Assembly: GCF_003364205.1 (NCBI RefSeq)
Contig: NZ_NXLV01000013.1
Coordinates: 1 to 42,927, forward strand
Reading direction: 5' to 3'
Source of the DNA: Helicobacter brantae
GTDB taxonomy: Bacteria > Campylobacterota > Campylobacteria > Campylobacterales > Helicobacteraceae
Length of the DNA stretch: 42,927 nucleotides
Under the pieces are notes generated by a model, which made no database searches, was not told the DNA's origin, and saw only the letters and a program-made list of their open reading frames with translations. Below, one piece after another: positions 36,088-42,927 of the stretch. Position 1 is the stretch's first letter, and the number at the start of each line of letters is the position of its first letter. A program made the translations under genes and the position numbers.

Positions 36088-36300
36088 CTAAACTTTTTTG
36101 AGAAAGCAGGTTTTTAGCACGACTACTCCTGCTTTGTCAGCCTTTCCTTCAATCTCATCGTCTTTGTTGGTGAGGCGAATGTTTTTGATGATTGTCCCAC
36201 GCTTTAGAGTAGCAGAACAACCTTTGACTTTCAAATCTTTGATGACTTGCACGCTATCTCCAGCACTAAGTTCATTCCCATTACTATCTTTTACGCTCAT
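36088..36300 (-). CDS. PhnA/YjdM-domain small protein
   Basis: The protein has 70 residues and is essentially the C-terminal PhnA domain: VKDSNGNELSAGDSVQVIKDLKVKG, KRGTIIKNIRL and VVVLKTCFLKKV. The zinc-ribbon half found in longer YjdM proteins is absent. Despite the historical phn name there is no evidence for a role in phosphonate use. AAGGAGA precedes the ATG. It is divergent from tpx and is followed by hemD. Confidence 0.85.
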   Translation of the reverse strand: MSVKDSNGNELSAGDSVQVIKDLKVKGCSATLKRGTIIKNIRLTNKDDEIEGKADKAGVVVLKTCFLKKV

Positions 36301-36420
36301 TTTTTCTCCTTATAGAAAATATTTAAGATGAAAATTTACCTCAAATTTGATTCTTTTTGATACATTTTTGGAGTCTTTTTTAGACAATAAATTCTTATCT
36401 TAAAACAAAAGGAAAATATA

Positions 36421-36915
36421 ATGAAACCTACCTTTCAAGGAACTCCTGTGACTTTAGCAGGAAAAGTTTTACAAATCGGAGAGATTGCACCTGAGGTTAC
36501 ACTCCCTAGCAAAGATTTAAGCGAAGTTAAAATCGGTGGAGCAAGTGGCAAGTATCAAATCATCAATTTTGTTCCTAGTCTTGATACAGGTGTTTGTGCA
36601 ATGCAAACTAAAAAGTTCAATACTGAAGCTTCTAAACTTCCCAATGCTCAAGTGTTTGTCATCAGTATGGATTTGCCCTTTGCTCAAGGAAGATTTTGCT
36701 CAACAGAGGGGATTGAAAACCTAGTTGTAGCAAGTGATTTCAGAGCTAAAGAATTTGGTAAAAAATATGGTGTGCTTATTGATGATAGTGCATTAAGAGG
36801 ACTTCTTGCTCGTGGTGTGATTGTCCTAGATCCTGAAGGAAAGGTTATCTATCAAGAAATCGTGCCAGAGATTACAAATGAGCCAAACTATAAGGCTGTA
36901 ATGGACTTGTTTTAA
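36421..36915 (+). CDS. tpx: Thiol peroxidase (Tpx)
   Basis: This 164-residue atypical 2-Cys peroxiredoxin reduces peroxides with thioredoxin. The peroxidatic Cys59 lies in VPSLDTGVCAMQTKKFN and the resolving Cys93 in GRFCSTEG; PFAQGRFC and the catalytic Thr/Arg contexts are present. Length is typical. AAAGGAAAA stands just before the ATG. It is monocistronic and convergent with lpxR, sharing a terminator hairpin with it. Confidence 0.95.
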   Translation: MKPTFQGTPVTLAGKVLQIGEIAPEVTLPSKDLSEVKIGGASGKYQIINFVPSLDTGVCAMQTKKFNTEASKLPNAQVFVISMDLPFAQGRFCSTEGIENLVVASDFRAKEFGKKYGVLIDDSALRGLLARGVIVLDPEGKVIYQEIVPEITNEPNYKAVMDLF

Positions 36916-36920
36916 TCCTC

Positions 36921-36939
36921 TTAGCCCCTTGTGGGCTAA
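36921..36939. terminator. Bidirectional hairpin between tpx and lpxR
   Basis: TTAGCCC (36921-36927) pairs with GGGCTAA (36933-36939) around a 5-base loop. It follows the tpx stop by 5 bp and contains the lpxR stop codon, so it may end both transcripts. Confidence 0.55.
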
Positions 36940-37964
36940 AAGCTACACGCAAACGCAAAACTTCCCACCCCGTGAGCTCCATCTTGAGCTTTGAACTCTT
37001 TACTTGTATAAATCACTTGGTAGGTAAAGCTCATAATCCCTGAAACGATAGAAAATCCCCCCACAACAGAGCCTACAAAAGGAGAGAGTTGTGTGCTGAT
37101 AGGATAAGGGCTTTTGCCAAAGACATTGCCTTCTATAAAAAGATTATGCCCTACATAAGAGCCATACATTCCCACAAAGCCATAGATTCCTAGCCCATCG
37201 CCATACACTCTACCACTAGAAAAACCCCAATTCTCCCCTGCAATCCCTTGAGGGAGAAAGGTGGTTTTGAGGTTATATCCTGCACGAAACATTCCTCCAA
37301 GCTTGGCAAAGACATTGGCATTTCCAAAAGCAAGTTCAAGAGAGGGAATCACATCAATATCAAAGTATTCACTCTCCAAAAAAAAGTAGCGATAGGCTAG
37401 TTCATAAGAGAGATTGAGGATAATCTCATCTCCCACTTGCGTATCCCAGCCATTTGAAAGTCTAAGTCCCATAAGGGAATGAATCCCATTTTGTGCTTCT
37501 TTGCCATAGGCATATTTCCCACTCACTCCCACTCTTACCCCTAGAGTTTCAAGAGTGTTTTGAGTTCTGTGATGAAGTGCAAAACCAAGATTGAGATACC
37601 CTGCATATGGGTGGTCTCCGATTTCAGGAGCAAGAGCAAACTTATCTATGGGGGTATAAATGCTTTGGTTGATTGCCACAGAAAATGAGGTATTGCCCTT
37701 AATCAAGCCAATTTTATCAAGCAGTCCATATTCTCCCTCAGGAGAGCTATAAAGGATTCCTTGTCCTGCTGTGTAGTAGCGATCAATCACTGAGTCAAAA
37801 TATGCGTCATTTTGGCTTATTGCTCCAATATAGTGTTTTTTGTAAAGTGGGAGCGAAGAGGGCTGGGGCGTGATTTCTTCTTTTGTGTATTGGGGTGGAG
37901 TGAGGGATTCTAGGGCAGATAAAGAGAGCTTTGTAATCAATGCAATAAAAAATATTTTTTTCAT
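36936..37964 (-). CDS. lpxR: Lipid A 3'-O-deacylase, LpxR family (DUF2219)
   Basis: The protein has 342 residues. A signal peptide (about 1-17) is followed by a 12-stranded-barrel type sequence. ISQNDAYFDSVIDRYYTAGQ carries the Asn/Asp pair and Thr of the LpxR active site, GIHSLMGL supplies the likely catalytic histidine and SNGWDTQVGDE the following conserved block; the C-terminus is FACSF. LpxR removes the 3'-linked acyl chains of lipid A in the outer membrane and so lowers TLR4 recognition; H. pylori uses HP0694 for this (from memory). I choose the second of two adjacent ATGs (37964), 4 nt after AGGAGG. Confidence 0.85.
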   Translation of the reverse strand: MKKIFFIALITKLSLSALESLTPPQYTKEEITPQPSSLPLYKKHYIGAISQNDAYFDSVIDRYYTAGQGILYSSPEGEYGLLDKIGLIKGNTSFSVAINQSIYTPIDKFALAPEIGDHPYAGYLNLGFALHHRTQNTLETLGVRVGVSGKYAYGKEAQNGIHSLMGLRLSNGWDTQVGDEIILNLSYELAYRYFFLESEYFDIDVIPSLELAFGNANVFAKLGGMFRAGYNLKTTFLPQGIAGENWGFSSGRVYGDGLGIYGFVGMYGSYVGHNLFIEGNVFGKSPYPISTQLSPFVGSVVGGFSIVSGIMSFTYQVIYTSKEFKAQDGAHGVGSFAFACSF

Positions 37965-38041
37965 CATTCCTCCTATATTTTGGGATATTCAAAGATTTTT
38001 TAGCACTCATACTAATAAAATGCTAAAAATCCTCTGAACTC

Positions 38042-38698
38042 TCATTGCTCTTGGCTCTCTAGGTTTGTTCCAATAAAGTTTCTTCCAAGCTCTTTGCAAC
38101 ACTCAAACACGCTAAAGCTTCCACTTGCAGGATCTAGCACAATATCTCCCTCTTTTGTGCAAGAAAGGATTAGAGCTTTTTGCAGTCCTTTGGGTTTGGA
38201 GTGGGGGTGAGTCTTTAGCTCCTCACTTGAGAGTTTCTCACTCCACACATCGCGGATATTGTGGAGATTCCAAGTGCCTTTGGCTTTGATAGGTTTTTTT
38301 TGTAAGATAAGCAAATACTCACTTTGTCGCCTTGTGCGATAACCCATTCCCATTTTTCCCTTATCCCAAGTGATGAGATCTACACTTTGAAATGTCGTGT
38401 TCTCTAGCCATTTTTGCACTCCCTCACACAAATGAAACTTATCAATCCAAAGCATTAAATAAGAGCTAGGTTTTAGCACTTGATGAAGTTTGGCTATAAA
38501 CTCGCCTATCATCTCTTCGCTCATTTGAAAAAGCTCACTTCTTCCCCTCTGCCTCTCTCCCTCATTGCCGTATTTCATCTTATCTAGCACCCCACGATAT
38601 TGGGGATCAAAGAAAGCAAGGGAGATGCTTTGAGGGGGAATCTGAGAGAGAAGTTTTAAGCCACAGATACTAAGAGGGCGATTGAGTAGGGTTTGCAA
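38042..38698 (-). CDS. Orphan site-specific DNA methyltransferase (permuted, beta-class-like)
   Basis: The protein has 218 residues. The catalytic motif IV DPQY is near the N-terminus (31-34) and the S-adenosylmethionine motif [12 protein letters not shown] is near the C-terminus, the beta-class order. DPQY replaces the usual DPPY. Also visible are [17 protein letters not shown] and the [10 protein letters not shown] block before the C-terminal AdoMet site. Both N6-adenine and N4-cytosine methylation are possible. I start at a TTG (38698) because AGGAG lies 5 nt upstream; a TTG six codons further has no such site. No restriction gene is next to it. endA lies 71 bp upstream on the same strand. 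Confidence 0.8.
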   Translation of the reverse strand: MQTLLNRPLSICGLKLLSQIPPQSISLAFFDPQYRGVLDKMKYGNEGERQRGRSELFQMSEEMIGEFIAKLHQVLKPSSYLMLWIDKFHLCEGVQKWLENTTFQSVDLITWDKGKMGMGYRTRRQSEYLLILQKKPIKAKGTWNLHNIRDVWSEKLSSEELKTHPHSKPKGLQKALILSCTKEGDIVLDPASGSFSVFECCKELGRNFIGTNLESQEQ

Positions 38699-38769
38699 AG
38701 ATTCTCCTAAAGACAAAATATCAAAGAGATTTTATAAAAAATACAGAGAAAAATGGTTGTTTTTGCATT

Positions 38770-39435
38770 TTAGAGCTTGTTCTTGATTTGCTCAATCCTG
38801 CGATTTTTTTCTTTTTCCCATTCGCTGATGGGATCTAGTTTGTCCCACGCCTCCATAAGTTTCCTCTCCTGAGAGCTTAGAGGGATATTGTAGGTTTTGC
38901 TCATATATAGATATGCTCTTGCAATATCGCCCTTTATCTCATCTCGTGGATAAGCCCTTTTGTTTTTGAAATCCACATAAAATCTGCATTTGCCATATTG
39001 ATTGAATGGGACTTCTTTTCCTGCTTGGGCGTATCGATAGTTGCTTCTATCGCCATTGATTTCTCCAATGCTTGGGACAAGATTATGCATATCAGCTTCC
39101 ATTTTTGTAAAAGTAGGGTCTTTTTGACACGCTTTTCTTCCACCTTCTCTCCAGCAAGGCAGATGTTTGCCAAAATTTTGTGCAGGCATAATATGTTCCC
39201 ATTCAATTCGCTGTGTGCGTAAGTTGGGTTTGCCTTTTTTGGTGGTGGGATTTCTTGGAGTATAGCTCCCATCATTTTGCAAAATCGCATTTTTGCCTAC
39301 ATAGACATAAGGAGTATTGCAATAAAAAGTATATTGATTGTCAGAGTAAATTTCTTTAAGGAGTTTCTTGGATTGGGAAAAAGAGGGTTGAGAGTAGAGT
39401 GAGAGTGTAAAAAGAAAAAAGATAAAAATACGCAT
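38770..39435 (-). CDS. Secreted endonuclease I (EndA/NucM family)
   Basis: This 221-residue DNase has a signal peptide of about 20 residues ending SFSQS. The endonuclease I motifs are RIEWEHIMPAQNFG (catalytic His), the metal-binding stretch DMHNLVPSIGEINGDRSNY, and YGKCRFYVDFKNKRAYPRDEIKGDIARAYLYM. It should cut extracellular or periplasmic DNA, for nutrition, release from DNA-based mucus or handling of incoming DNA. GAAGG precedes the ATG. Confidence 0.88.
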   Translation of the reverse strand: MRIFIFFLFTLSLYSQPSFSQSKKLLKEIYSDNQYTFYCNTPYVYVGKNAILQNDGSYTPRNPTTKKGKPNLRTQRIEWEHIMPAQNFGKHLPCWREGGRKACQKDPTFTKMEADMHNLVPSIGEINGDRSNYRYAQAGKEVPFNQYGKCRFYVDFKNKRAYPRDEIKGDIARAYLYMSKTYNIPLSSQERKLMEAWDKLDPISEWEKEKNRRIEQIKNKL

Positions 39436-39535
39436 TGCTTTGCCTTCATAGGGGATAAAAATAAACTTAGAACTATAATTAATTTTTTGATAAAAATTGA
39501 GAAAAATTTGGATAAAAATTTTTATTGAAGTGTTG

Positions 39536-40111
39536 CTAGAGGTTTTTGATAATGATTTTTCCTCTTTGCAAATCTATTTCGCCCCTTTGCTTCATCTCCT
39601 TTAGGGTTTTGCTGATTGCCTCTCTTGCACTTCCTAGATGATTGGCTAATTCCTTATGAGTGATATATAGCACTTCTTGATGAGATTGAAGCAAGAAGTC
39701 TTTGATCCTTTGTTGAAGTGGAGTGAAAGCCACACTAGTGAGGACTTGAAGAGTTTGAGATAGGCGTTTGTTGATGATTTCATTGACTTTGAGAGCAAAT
39801 CGTGTATTTTCTTTAGAGAGAGCTTTGACTTTTTGACTAGGCAGGAGTGCGATTTGACTTTTTTCTTGGACTTCTAGTGTGATGTCAAGCTCAAAACTTG
39901 GCAAAACACAAGAGGCTGATAGCACACAAAACTCTCCTAGCTCTAAGAAAAAAAGTGTGATTTCTTTGTGATTGTAAGAAGTGCTAAAGACTCGGATTTT
40001 CCCACTCAAAAGACACATTACTCCCTCACATATCTCTTGATTGACAAAGAGGCGTTTGCCTTTGGGATAAGTAAAATAAAGTAAGTCTTTTTCTTGAAAA
40101 TATTCTTGCAT
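39536..40111 (-). CDS. Crp/Fnr-family transcription regulator
   Basis: The protein has 191 residues. A cNMP-binding-like beta-barrel fold fills the N-terminal part, a dimerisation helix (about 100-140) follows, and a winged helix with ITHKELANHLGSAREAISKTLKEMKQRG is the DNA-binding domain. Four cysteines lie within 41 residues of the sensor part (Cys28, 33, 62, 68; the last two in FCVLSASC), so redox or metal sensing is possible. I start at 40111, where GGAAAA lies 8 nt before ATG. The frame is open to a TTG at 40147. It is downstream of the asparaginase gene on the same strand. Confidence 0.85.
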   Translation of the reverse strand: MQEYFQEKDLLYFTYPKGKRLFVNQEICEGVMCLLSGKIRVFSTSYNHKEITLFFLELGEFCVLSASCVLPSFELDITLEVQEKSQIALLPSQKVKALSKENTRFALKVNEIINKRLSQTLQVLTSVAFTPLQQRIKDFLLQSHQEVLYITHKELANHLGSAREAISKTLKEMKQRGEIDLQRGKIIIKNL

Positions 40112-40199
40112 TGTTAATTTTCCAAAGATTTTTGGAGATTGTAGCAAAAATTTTTAAGATAAATGATAGGGAGAAACCCTATCACTAGAATAAAGGGGT

Positions 40200-41258
40200 T
40201 TAGTAAGAGAGCATTAGTTTTTGAAGCTCTTTGCTATCTGTAATCCCAGCATTTAATCCAAGCATTAAAATAATTCTTGTAGCTTGAGGAGTGTGCCACC
40301 AAGATGTGATAAATCCATATTTTTCATCATCAACCTCTCCCCATTGAGGTGTGGGTCCATAGATGATTCTTGAGGTTCGCACTACTTTTACCCCACTCTG
40401 ACTTGCTTTGATTAGTGCTTTTTGCACTTCATCATTGAAGTTTCCATTTCCCACTCCTGCATATACAATCCCTTTAGCTCCATTTTTGACTGCATCTTCT
40501 ACTGCTTTTGCACTGCTCCCTGCATATCCATAGAGGATTTCTACTTGGGGGAGTGAGGAGGTGTTGGAGATATCAAATTGGCTTTGGGTGGTATGTCTTT
40601 GCAAGTTATCTCTTAGAAAATAAGGAGTGTTATTCCACATATAACCTAGATAGCCAATATTTGCAGGTTTGAATGCATCAATATGCACAGGAGAGCTTTT
40701 TGTAACATCAGAGGCACTGAGGATATTGCCATTAAAAGTGAGTAGCACTCCTTTGCCTTTAGAGAGAGGAGAACTTGCTAGGACAATGGCATCAAAGAGG
40801 TTTTTTGGACCATCAGCACTAAGCGAAGTGGAAGGACGCATCGCACCTACAAGCACCACAGGCTTATCACTTTTTGTAGTGAGTTGCAAAAACATTGCAC
40901 TCTCCTCAATCGTATCTGTCCCATGTGTGATGACAATTGCATCAATATTCTTGTCTTTGAGAAGTTCATTGACACGCTTTGAGATTTTTAGCCAATCACT
41001 TGGTGTGAGATTTTGACTTCCTTTTTGCAAAACTTGCTCACTTTTGAGAGTTGCATACTTTGCGACTTCATCTTTGGGGAGGGCTTGTAGTATTGTTTCA
41101 ATCAGCACTTTACCTGCATCATAAGAAGAAGCCGTAGAAGAGCTTGAAGCTCCAGCAATCGTCCCACCTGTTGCTAAAATATAAACCACAGGCTTATCTC
41201 CAGCACTCAAAAAACTAGCCATACAAACAATGGCAACTGCTCTTAAAAACCTATTCAT
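40200..41258 (-). CDS. ansB: Periplasmic L-asparaginase (type II)
   Basis: The protein has 352 residues. A signal peptide (about 1-19) is followed by YILATGGTIAGASSS with the nucleophile Thr33, and the second catalytic block ITHGTDTIEESAMFL. Type II enzymes hydrolyse asparagine (and some glutamine) to aspartate in the periplasm, helping nitrogen and carbon supply and affecting host cells. AAGGAG stands 5 nt before the ATG at 41258; an upstream frame start at 41285 lacks one. The Crp/Fnr-like gene follows 88 bp downstream. Confidence 0.94.
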   Translation of the reverse strand: MNRFLRAVAIVCMASFLSAGDKPVVYILATGGTIAGASSSSTASSYDAGKVLIETILQALPKDEVAKYATLKSEQVLQKGSQNLTPSDWLKISKRVNELLKDKNIDAIVITHGTDTIEESAMFLQLTTKSDKPVVLVGAMRPSTSLSADGPKNLFDAIVLASSPLSKGKGVLLTFNGNILSASDVTKSSPVHIDAFKPANIGYLGYMWNNTPYFLRDNLQRHTTQSQFDISNTSSLPQVEILYGYAGSSAKAVEDAVKNGAKGIVYAGVGNGNFNDEVQKALIKASQSGVKVVRTSRIIYGPTPQWGEVDDEKYGFITSWWHTPQATRIILMLGLNAGITDSKELQKLMLSY

Positions 41259-41424
41259 TTTTTCTCCTTGTGTTTTCTTGCCCAATATTTAGGCTATCTT
41301 GTATCTAATCTTTAAAAAATTGACAAAAGATGACAAAAATTGATTTTTATTCAAAAGTTTTTCTAAAGAAAAGTTCTTATTCCCATTTTTTGGAGAAGAG
41401 GAGAGATTTTGTTTCTTTTTGTAA

Positions 41425-41459
41425 AGCACTCTTCACCACTAGGAGTGAAGAGAAATGCT
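41425..41459. terminator. Hairpin at the end of pyrC
   Basis: CTCTTCAC (41429-41436) pairs with GTGAAGAG (41445-41452) around an 8-base loop. AGCA (41425-41428) and TGCT (41456-41459) extend it across a 3-base bulge. The pyrC stop lies inside it. No U-run follows on the minus strand, so termination is not certain. Confidence 0.45.
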
Positions 41460-42458
41460 CCAAGGCAGGGTTTTTCCTGCATTTAGGGGGACAATGCACT
41501 CTTTGCCCATAGGGATAGAGGAGGGGATAGTGCAAGGAGATGTGTGAAGAGTGATGATTTTGTTTGATTGAAGATTGAGTTCATAGTTTTTAATCGCATT
41601 ATCACTTATAAAGCTTTGGAGATTTTCAAGCTTGTTGTGTGATTCAAAGAGGGTGCAGAGTTGCTCTAGCAAAAAAGGAGCTGAAAAAATCCCAGCACTT
41701 GCAGGAGAAGTGAGTTTTTTGCTAAGCAGATGAGGGGCACTATCAGAGCCAAAGCAAACCTTTGGATGAGATTCAAGAGCTAAGGAGAGCAGGGCGTCTC
41801 TGTCTTTGGGGCTTTTCAAAATAGGTTTGCAGAAGAGATGAGGATTTAATCCCCCTCCAAGCAAATCATCAAGGCAGAGCGTGATGTGATGAAGTGTGAG
41901 GGTGGCAAAGACATTAGAGTATCTCTCCAATACCTCAATGCTTCGCCTATCGCTTAAATGCTCAATGATGATTTTGAGAGTGGGAAAATTGATTGCAATC
42001 TCTTTGATGATTTCTAAAAACTCAAATTCCCTATCAAGGCTATACCCTCCACTCTCAGCGTGGATTGAGAGGATAAATCCTAGCTCTTGAGCAATGGAAA
42101 AAATCTCTAGTGTGCTTTTGTCCAAAATCTCACTTACTCCATTTTGGCTATTGGTTGTAGAGCCTTTGGGGTAGAGCTTGAGGATTTTTACTCCCTTCTC
42201 TTTTGCTTGTAATAATTCTTGTTTGTTTAAATTTGGTGTGATATAAAGAGCCACTTTTGCTTCAAATTCTTTGCTAAGGGCATAAAGCTTCTCTTGATAA
42301 TCCATAGCAAGTGCTGTGGAGGTGATAGGGGTGGAGAGATTTGGCATCACAACTCCTCCAGCAAAAGAAGTGAAGCTAAAAGGAAAAACACACGCCAAAG
42401 TATCGCCCTCTCTTAAGTGGAGGTGCATATCTAGGGGATTTTTTAGAGTGATTTGCAT
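41439..42458 (-). CDS. pyrC: Dihydroorotase
   Basis: This 339-residue class II-type dihydroorotase interconverts carbamoyl-aspartate and dihydroorotate. The metal site starts DMHLHLREGD (His12, His14). The carbamylated lysine is probably in LKLYPKGSTT, and IHAESGG, IIEHLSDRRS and FGSDSAPHL supply the remaining ligands. Length is typical. It is divergent from the cupin gene with 47 bp between start codons. Confidence 0.94.
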   Translation of the reverse strand: MQITLKNPLDMHLHLREGDTLACVFPFSFTSFAGGVVMPNLSTPITSTALAMDYQEKLYALSKEFEAKVALYITPNLNKQELLQAKEKGVKILKLYPKGSTTNSQNGVSEILDKSTLEIFSIAQELGFILSIHAESGGYSLDREFEFLEIIKEIAINFPTLKIIIEHLSDRRSIEVLERYSNVFATLTLHHITLCLDDLLGGGLNPHLFCKPILKSPKDRDALLSLALESHPKVCFGSDSAPHLLSKKLTSPASAGIFSAPFLLEQLCTLFESHNKLENLQSFISDNAIKNYELNLQSNKIITLHTSPCTIPSSIPMGKECIVPLNAGKTLPWSISLHS

Positions 42459-42505
42459 CGCTTAGTCCTTCTTGGTTTTGGCAAATTATAAAATAAGGAG
42501 ATTTA

Positions 42506-42802
42506 ATGCAAATCAAAAAATGGAATGAGGCTGATTTTAGCCAAGAGAAAACGATTGAAGTGATGTTTGAGTATGAGGGGAGCAAAGAGATAAAAATCAC
42601 TTTGGCTCAAGGTGGGAAGCTAGAAGATCACAAAGCACCCAAACAAATCGGAGTGCAGGTGCTAAGCGGAAAGATTAGGTTTGGAGTAGGGGGAGAGTTT
42701 TTTGAGATGAATGAGCTTGATAGCATTTTCTTAGAGCAAGGGGTGGTTCATAGCCTTGAAGCCCTTAGCAACTCTATTGTAAGACTAAGTTTGTATCGAT
42801 AG
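42506..42802 (+). CDS. Small cupin-domain protein
   Basis: The protein has 98 residues and forms a single cupin barrel, with ITLAQGGKLEDHKAPKQIGVQVLSGKIRFGVGGE as the first motif and LEQGVVHSLEALSNSIVRLSLY as the second. The metal-binding histidines are only partly conserved. Such proteins often bind a small ligand or metal; no function can be assigned. AAGGAG stands about 5 nt before the ATG. Confidence 0.85.
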   Translation: MQIKKWNEADFSQEKTIEVMFEYEGSKEIKITLAQGGKLEDHKAPKQIGVQVLSGKIRFGVGGEFFEMNELDSIFLEQGVVHSLEALSNSIVRLSLYR

Positions 42803-42895
42803 AGAGAGGGGGATTTTCCTCATCTCTCCACCCCTCTTTCCCTCATTTTATTTCCCACCCCTTTTTTTATCCCACCCTTTCTCTATCCTCATATC

Positions 42896-42927
42896 CTAGA
42901 AACTATATCTTGCTCCAAGATTGAACT
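42896..42927 (-). CDS. C-terminal end of an outer-membrane protein (partial, 9 codons)
   Basis: The minus strand at the right edge reads Phe-Asn-Leu-Gly-Ala-Arg-Tyr-Ser-Phe followed by TAG (42898-42896). The alternating hydrophobic residues and the terminal phenylalanine are the hallmark of Bam-assembled outer-membrane barrels, and the window has several such genes. Only nine residues are visible, so this is tentative; other frames here close earlier or show no pattern. Confidence 0.45.
   Translation of the reverse strand, partial: FNLGARYSF

Overview
The window looks like chromosomal DNA of a Helicobacter (Campylobacterota). The grounds are AT-rich sequence with short intergenic gaps, phase-variable poly-G tracts in surface-protein genes, a Helicobacter-type short biotin esterase (BioV-like), a pseudaminic acid pathway next to flgH, and several gene blocks whose order I recall from H. 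pylori. These are tgt / TrkA-like / aroB / mscS / mtaB-like / ftsH-like / bioV (HP0281-HP0287), mrcA-bioF (HP0597-HP0598), cbf2-fba-efp (HP0175-HP0177), flgH-pseFGH (HP0325-HP0327) and DUF507-carA (HP1236-HP1237). The synteny is from memory and was not searched. I do not name a species.

Layout. 1-6091 (-): one uninterrupted reading frame of about 2030 codons, the N-terminal part of a giant autotransporter that runs off the left edge. It is switched by a G11 tract just after its start codon, and the tract is in frame (ON). 6253-8063 (+): a PLP-dependent enzyme and a PDC/Cache membrane sensor. 15425-8032 (-): a six-gene overlapping operon (TrkA-like protein, aroB, mscS, mtaB-like, a peptidase-dead FtsH-like AAA protein, bioV), divergent from tgt. 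16658-20637 (-): two outer-membrane protein genes, each with its own G11 tract (one in the promoter spacer, one inside the signal peptide and out of frame), around DUF507-carA. 20714-23832 (-): mrcA and bioF, divergent from fur. 28101-24453 (-): flgH-pseF-pseGH-pseI, all overlapping, with pseG and pseH fused into one gene. 28176-32230 (+): a YqeY-like protein, a FadL-type porin, then a 641-bp gene-free region holding two copies of a 205-bp highly structured repeat, then gatB. 36300-32414 (-): phnA-hemD, then cbf2-fba-efp-DJ-1. 36421-42802: tpx, lpxR, an orphan DNA methyltransferase, a secreted endonuclease, a Crp/Fnr-type regulator, periplasmic asparaginase, pyrC and a cupin. The right edge carries the last nine codons of what looks like another outer-membrane protein.

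How it fits together. Housekeeping functions (queuosine, chorismate, pyrimidine, biotin, heme, Gln-tRNA/Asn-tRNA amidation, peptidoglycan) alternate with surface functions (autotransporter, three or four outer-membrane proteins, lipid A 3'-O-deacylase, flagellar L-ring and flagellin sugar synthesis). Three surface genes are under homopolymer control, so the window encodes a combinatorial surface. The most unusual non-coding element is the duplicated, double-hairpin 205-bp repeat upstream of gatB. I found no tRNA, rRNA, CRISPR array, transposase or prophage gene.
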